Assembly: GCF_014651055.1 (NCBI RefSeq)
Contig: NZ_BMWD01000027.1
Span: forward strand, 62,151 to 126,150
DNA from: Streptomyces fructofermentans
GTDB lineage: Bacteria > Actinomycetota > Actinomycetes > Streptomycetales > Streptomycetaceae
DNA length: 64,000 bases
Reading direction: 5' to 3'
The position numbers and the translations under genes are program-made. Under the pieces are notes generated by a model. That model did not search any database, was not told where the DNA came from, and saw only the letters and a list, made by a program, of their open reading frames with translations. Below, one piece after another: positions 60,729 to 64,000 of the stretch (positions within the stretch are counted from its first letter, which is position 1; the number at the start of each line of letters is the position of its first letter).

Positions 60729-61766
60729 ATGACCGCCAGTCTCGAGCAGTTGCGCCGCTGCCACTTCGCCGTCGACATGGGGGCCGCGAGGACCCGCGTC
60801 TTCGTGAAGGGGGCCGGTCTCGTCGTGGACCAGCCCAGTGTGGCCGCGGTGAACACGAAGACGGGCGCCCTGATCGCGGTGGGCGAGTTCGCCGAACGGA
60901 TGACGGGCCGCACCCCCCACTACATCCGCGTCGTACGGCCCGTCTCGGGCGGCACGGTCGTGGACATCGAGATGGCCCAGCGGATGCTGCGCCAACTCCT
61001 CGGCGACAAGGTGCGCCGCACCCTGCGGCGCAAGCCCCGGCTGCGGGCCGCGGTCTGCACCCCGCACGACGCGGACCCGCTCGCCCAGCGCGCCGCGGTC
61101 GAGACGCTCGTCGGTCTCGGCGCGCGCCGGGTCGAGCTGGTCGACACGCTGATCGCCGCGGGGGTCGGCTGCGGGCTCCCCGTGGAACGCCCCGAGGCCA
61201 CCATGATCATGGTGTGCGGCGCGGCCGCCACCCAGGTCGCCGTGCTGTCCCTCGGCTCGATCGTCACCGCCGAGCGCATCCCGGTGGGCGGCGAGGCCAT
61301 CGACCACGCCATCGTCCAGCACCTGCGCCACCAGCACGAACTGATGCTCCCTTCGCAGTCCGTGCGCCCCCTCCAGCTCGCCCTGTCGGGCAACGGCCTG
61401 ACACCGCACGGCCCCGCGTCGACGGAGATCCACGGCCGTGACGTGGCCACCGGCCTCGCCCGGTCCGTGCAGGTCGACACGGCCGCGGTGCGGGACGCGA
61501 TCCAGACACCCCTGACGGCGGTGCTCGACGGGATCGGCAAGGTGCTCCGGGTCTGCCCGCCCGACCTGGTGGCCGACCTCGCCGACCGCGGGATCATGAT
61601 GGTCGGCGGCAGCGCCCTGCTGCCGGGCCTCGACCAGATGCTGCGGCACGCCACGGGCATGCCGGTGCACATCGCCGAGCGGCCCGACGTGTGCGCGATC
61701 CTCGGTCTGGGCGCGATGCTGGAAGGCCGCATCGAACCCCTGATCCTCGACCCGCTGGCCACCTGA
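60729..61766 (+). CDS. mbl: MreB-like actin homologue (Mbl)
   Basis: A 345-residue bacterial actin of the MreB family. The phosphate 1 loop reads HFAVDMGAARTRVFVKG near residue 12, phosphate 2 is MVCGAAATQVAVLSLG near 163, and IMMVGGSALLPGLDQMLRH near 288 is the adenosine motif. In Streptomyces, MreB and Mbl act in aerial hyphae and spore-wall formation rather than rod shape; from synteny I take this as the Mbl copy. The MreB-typical DLGTAN is altered to DMGAAR, which fits the divergent copies. It stands away from mreCD genes, as expected for Mbl. ATG 60729 has GGGAGGA about seven bases upstream. A histidine kinase gene follows after 47 bases. Confidence 0.85.
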   Translation: MTASLEQLRRCHFAVDMGAARTRVFVKGAGLVVDQPSVAAVNTKTGALIAVGEFAERMTGRTPHYIRVVRPVSGGTVVDIEMAQRMLRQLLGDKVRRTLRRKPRLRAAVCTPHDADPLAQRAAVETLVGLGARRVELVDTLIAAGVGCGLPVERPEATMIMVCGAAATQVAVLSLGSIVTAERIPVGGEAIDHAIVQHLRHQHELMLPSQSVRPLQLALSGNGLTPHGPASTEIHGRDVATGLARSVQVDTAAVRDAIQTPLTAVLDGIGKVLRVCPPDLVADLADRGIMMVGGSALLPGLDQMLRHATGMPVHIAERPDVCAILGLGAMLEGRIEPLILDPLAT

Positions 61767-61813
61767 GCGGGCCCACGACGTCCGTACGCGCAGAGCCGCC
61801 CCAGGCGCCCCGC

Positions 61814-63421
61814 ATGACCGAGCCCTCCGGGTCCGGCACCCCGCGCATCCCCCTGCCCCGCCTCCTGGACACACTGGTCGGCGTCGGCAGCGACCTCGAT
61901 GTGCGCGCCACGCTCCAGCACGTCGTGGACAGCGCGGTGGAACTGACCGGCGCACGGTACGCGGCTCTGGGCGTGGTCGACAGCGCGCGGGACGGGCTCA
62001 CGGAGTTCTGCACGGCGGGGATGCCGGAGGCGGAGCGGGCCCGGATCGCCCGTCCGCCCGACGGGACCAGCGGGCTGCTCGGCGCGCTCGTCCGCGACCG
62101 CGTGCCGCTGCGCCTGGCCGACCTGACCACCGACCCGCGCTCGTGCGGCGTGCCGCCCGGCCACCCGGAGATGCGCAGCTTCCTCGGCGTCCCGGTGCTG
62201 GCGCACGGCGAGGTGTACGGGAACCTCTACCTCACCGAGAAGCGCGGCGGCGGCCCCTTCACGGACGAGGACGAGCAGGTCGTGCGCGTGCTGGCCACCC
62301 GGGCGGGCGTCGCGATCGGCAACGCCCGCCTGTACGAGTCGGCCCGGCAGCACGAGCGCTGGATCGAGGGCGCGGCGAAGGTGACGACGGCACTGCTCAC
62401 CGGCACCGCGGCGGCCGACGCGCTGATGACGGTCGCCGAGTGCGCGCGGGTGCTGGCCGAGGCCTCGGCCGGGGTGATCCTCCAGCCCACCCCTGACGGC
62501 GGCATGGAGATCGTGACCGCGTCGACGCCGGACGACCCGGGCGACCTGGTCGGCACGACCATCGCGCCCGGCAGCGCCGTGCTGGACCAACTCCTGGGCG
62601 GGGAGCCCGTGTTCGTCGAGGACTCGGCGACGGACCCGCGCATGACGACCCCCGTGCGGCACCGGTTCGGCCCGAGCATGCTGCTGCCGCTCCAGGCCGA
62701 CGGCAGGCTCATCGGCACGCTCGCGCTGCCCCGGCGGCGGGGCGGACGCCCGTACACACCCGTGGAGCGGCTGCTGGCCACGCGGTTCGCCTCGCACGCC
62801 GCGCTGGCGATCGTCCTCGCCGACGCGCAGCAGCGGCGGGAGTGGCTCGCGGTCTTCGAGGACCGCGACCGGATCGCCCGCGACCTGCACGACCTGGTCG
62901 TCCAGCGGCTCTTCGCGACCGGCATGATGCTGGAGTCGACCCGCCGCCGTGCCGCCACCGCCGAGGTGCCCGAACCCGAGGTGCACACGGCCCTCGGCCG
63001 GGCCGTCGACGAACTCCAGTCGACGATCCAGGAGGTCCGTACGACGATCTTCGCGCTCCAGCAGACGCCGGCGGACGCCCCCACCTCCGTACGGGGCCGG
63101 GTGCTGCGCGAGACGGCGTGCGCCGCGGCGGTGCTCGGGCCGCGGCCCTCCGTCCGGTTCACCGGGGCCGTCGACACACTCGTCCCGGAACCGGTGGCCG
63201 CACGGCTCCTCGACGCTCTGCGGGATGCCCTCGCCGCGGCGTGCCGCCGGACGGGGACGACCCGGGTCGGTGTCGACGTCGACGCGACGGCGACGCTGCC
63301 GGACGGGCGGGCCGGGGTGCGTCTGACGGTGACCGACGACGGCCGGCCGGGCGGACCCGGCGCGGGGGGCCCGGACGCAGAAGGGGACGGGACCACGGTG
63401 ACGTGGCAGTCCCCGCTGTGA
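61814..63421 (+). CDS. GAF-domain sensor histidine kinase with degenerate ATPase
   Basis: A 535-residue cytoplasmic sensor of the DevS/DosS-like group. Two GAF domains cover about residues 20-170 and 190-340. The HisKA_3 helix has the phospho-acceptor His359 in DRDRIARDLHDLVVQRLF. The C-terminal ATPase domain is unusual: the N box reads ALRDALAAACRRTG (usual Asn replaced by Ala), and after DDGRPGG the G2 box is missing, the chain passing directly to GTTVTWQSPL. The domain is about 30 residues short. No response regulator follows. It may be an inactive kinase or a GAF sensor acting by other means. ATG 61814 begins the conserved region; the ribosome-binding site is weak. It may be co-transcribed with mbl. 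Confidence 0.82.
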   Translation: MTEPSGSGTPRIPLPRLLDTLVGVGSDLDVRATLQHVVDSAVELTGARYAALGVVDSARDGLTEFCTAGMPEAERARIARPPDGTSGLLGALVRDRVPLRLADLTTDPRSCGVPPGHPEMRSFLGVPVLAHGEVYGNLYLTEKRGGGPFTDEDEQVVRVLATRAGVAIGNARLYESARQHERWIEGAAKVTTALLTGTAAADALMTVAECARVLAEASAGVILQPTPDGGMEIVTASTPDDPGDLVGTTIAPGSAVLDQLLGGEPVFVEDSATDPRMTTPVRHRFGPSMLLPLQADGRLIGTLALPRRRGGRPYTPVERLLATRFASHAALAIVLADAQQRREWLAVFEDRDRIARDLHDLVVQRLFATGMMLESTRRRAATAEVPEPEVHTALGRAVDELQSTIQEVRTTIFALQQTPADAPTSVRGRVLRETACAAAVLGPRPSVRFTGAVDTLVPEPVAARLLDALRDALAAACRRTGTTRVGVDVDATATLPDGRAGVRLTVTDDGRPGGPGAGGPDAEGDGTTVTWQSPL

Positions 63422-63512
63422 ACCGCCCCCGCACCACGCGCTGAATCCGTGCGCCCGCCGCCCCGGTGGCCCTGTGACCGTGCGGCCTGTGGCCCTGTGG
63501 CCCGTCCGCCCT

Positions 63513-63580
63513 GTGGCCCGCCGCCCCGTGGGCCCGTGCCGCCCGCCGCCCCGTTGGCCCGTGCCGCCCGCCGCCCCGTT
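63513..63580. repeat. Short tandem repeat
   Basis: A 25-bp unit, containing GGCCCGTGCCGCCCGCCGCC, is repeated exactly at 63531-63555 and 63556-63580, with a shorter degenerate copy at 63513-63530 and more diffuse GTGGCCC/CTGTGGCCC repeats from about 63468. Confidence 0.75.
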
Positions 63581-64000
63581 GGCCCTCCCCGACCCCCGCA
63601 ACCCGTGTCCCGGTCGCCCCTGCTGGACCTGTCGCCCCGTCGCCCGTGCCTCGGCCGGGGCCACCGTCACGGGGCCCGCCGGGGCCCGGCGTACGCCACC
63701 GGGGTCACGTGGGGCCGCGGATCGCCCCGCGCCGGGTGAGGGCGTGCGGGGAAGCCGCCGGGAGGGGGTGGAGAGGCGGTGCGGAAGGCCTGAAAGGGGT
63801 CCGGCGGGGGCCGCCCGAGGCGGCGGAAGAGGGCCGTCCGGAGGAATCGCCGCTTCGTAAATGGGGCCGCGCCGGAGACCTCCGACACGGACGGCGGATC
63901 CGGTGCCACGCTGGGCGGACCCGGGACCACCCGACCGCTGAGAATCCGTCAGACCCACGACCCCGCAGGTCGGATCGATTCTTCACGCGTAGCGCGTGGT
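63581..64000. other. Intergenic DNA to the window edge
   Basis: Low-complexity GC-rich DNA with no open frame I believe in. CACGCG-TAG-CGCGTG (63984-63998), a perfect 6-bp inverted repeat, lies at the very edge and may belong to the next transcription unit. Confidence 0.5.

Noticed and set aside
60920..63958. A 1012-codon minus-strand open frame across mbl and the histidine kinase
   Set aside because: Low-complexity translation with no motifs, opposite two well-recognised genes.
63984..63998. Perfect 6-3-6 inverted repeat at the window edge
   Set aside because: Too short and too close to the edge to assign; it may be an operator or chance in GC-rich DNA.

Overview
The window is chromosomal DNA from a Streptomyces or very close actinomycete. 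It is very GC-rich, codons are strongly third-position G/C, GTG starts are common, and only one TTA (bldA-type) codon was found in a gene. Families such as DUF3145, PucR, SARP-like BTAD and SAV_2336 also point there. From memory, and not checked, the gene order resembles the S. coelicolor stretch from about SCO2400 to SCO2452 (for example the malonyl-CoA synthetase MatB and the Mbl actin homologue). No tRNA, rRNA, IS element, CRISPR array or antibiotic assembly line was seen.

1-15.7 kb: housekeeping and secreted enzymes. A DUF3145 protein, an SGNH lipoprotein, an aldose epimerase, a GH3 beta-glucosidase with a divergent TetR regulator and a palindromic operator, a secreted pyroglutamyl-peptidase-like protein whose nucleophile is Ser, an EI24 membrane protein, a secreted M14 peptidase carrying the TTA codon, a class C serine hydrolase, Ohr, and an MDR reductase divergent from a MarR regulator with twin boxes. 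A nested repeat array fills 14.4-15.0 kb.

15.9-31.1 kb: sugar acquisition and oxidation. It holds an acid-sugar dehydratase, a zinc alcohol dehydrogenase, a TIM-barrel protein, a complete ChvE/GguA/GguB-type ABC importer, a second aldose epimerase, an aminotransferase with a Gln/Pro-rich tail, a LysR regulator, a GH51 arabinofuranosidase, and an SMP-30 lactonase coupled to an IclR regulator. A TTCGAA-type box occurs in front of the IclR gene, the GH51 gene and the dehydratase, and weaker copies precede the importer. This suggests one regulon: release of a pentose, import, mutarotation, oxidation to a lactone, hydrolysis to the acid, dehydration.

31.5-45.2 kb: PucR with a 50-residue membrane protein, a DUF3068 protein, then a tightly coupled eight-gene operon with a GT4 glycosyltransferase, two small-molecule methyltransferases, a giant AftD-like arabinofuranosyltransferase, a condensation-fold protein, a DMT-type membrane protein, a Trm112-like zinc-ribbon relative and an FkbM methyltransferase. 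It looks like a cell-envelope glycan assembly and decoration system in a genus not expected to make arabinogalactan.

45.2-53.0 kb: an ATP-grasp protein, a MerR-PP2C fusion with its own MerR-type promoter and a good internal start, an S51 peptidase, matB, a fused acetyl-CoA carboxylase carboxyltransferase, and the wreck of a subtilisin-like protease gene.

53.0-63.4 kb: a four-gene operon of Trypco1-like protein, trypsin-VMAP-C, MoxR ATPase and a 1356-residue SAV_2336-type protein with a vWA-like region, a pseudokinase, a winged helix-BTAD unit and a dead HAD domain. It fits the VMAP class of NTP-dependent conflict systems and is the best candidate for unexplored biology here. It is followed by Mbl and a GAF histidine kinase with a degenerate ATPase domain; the last 0.5 kb holds only low-complexity DNA.
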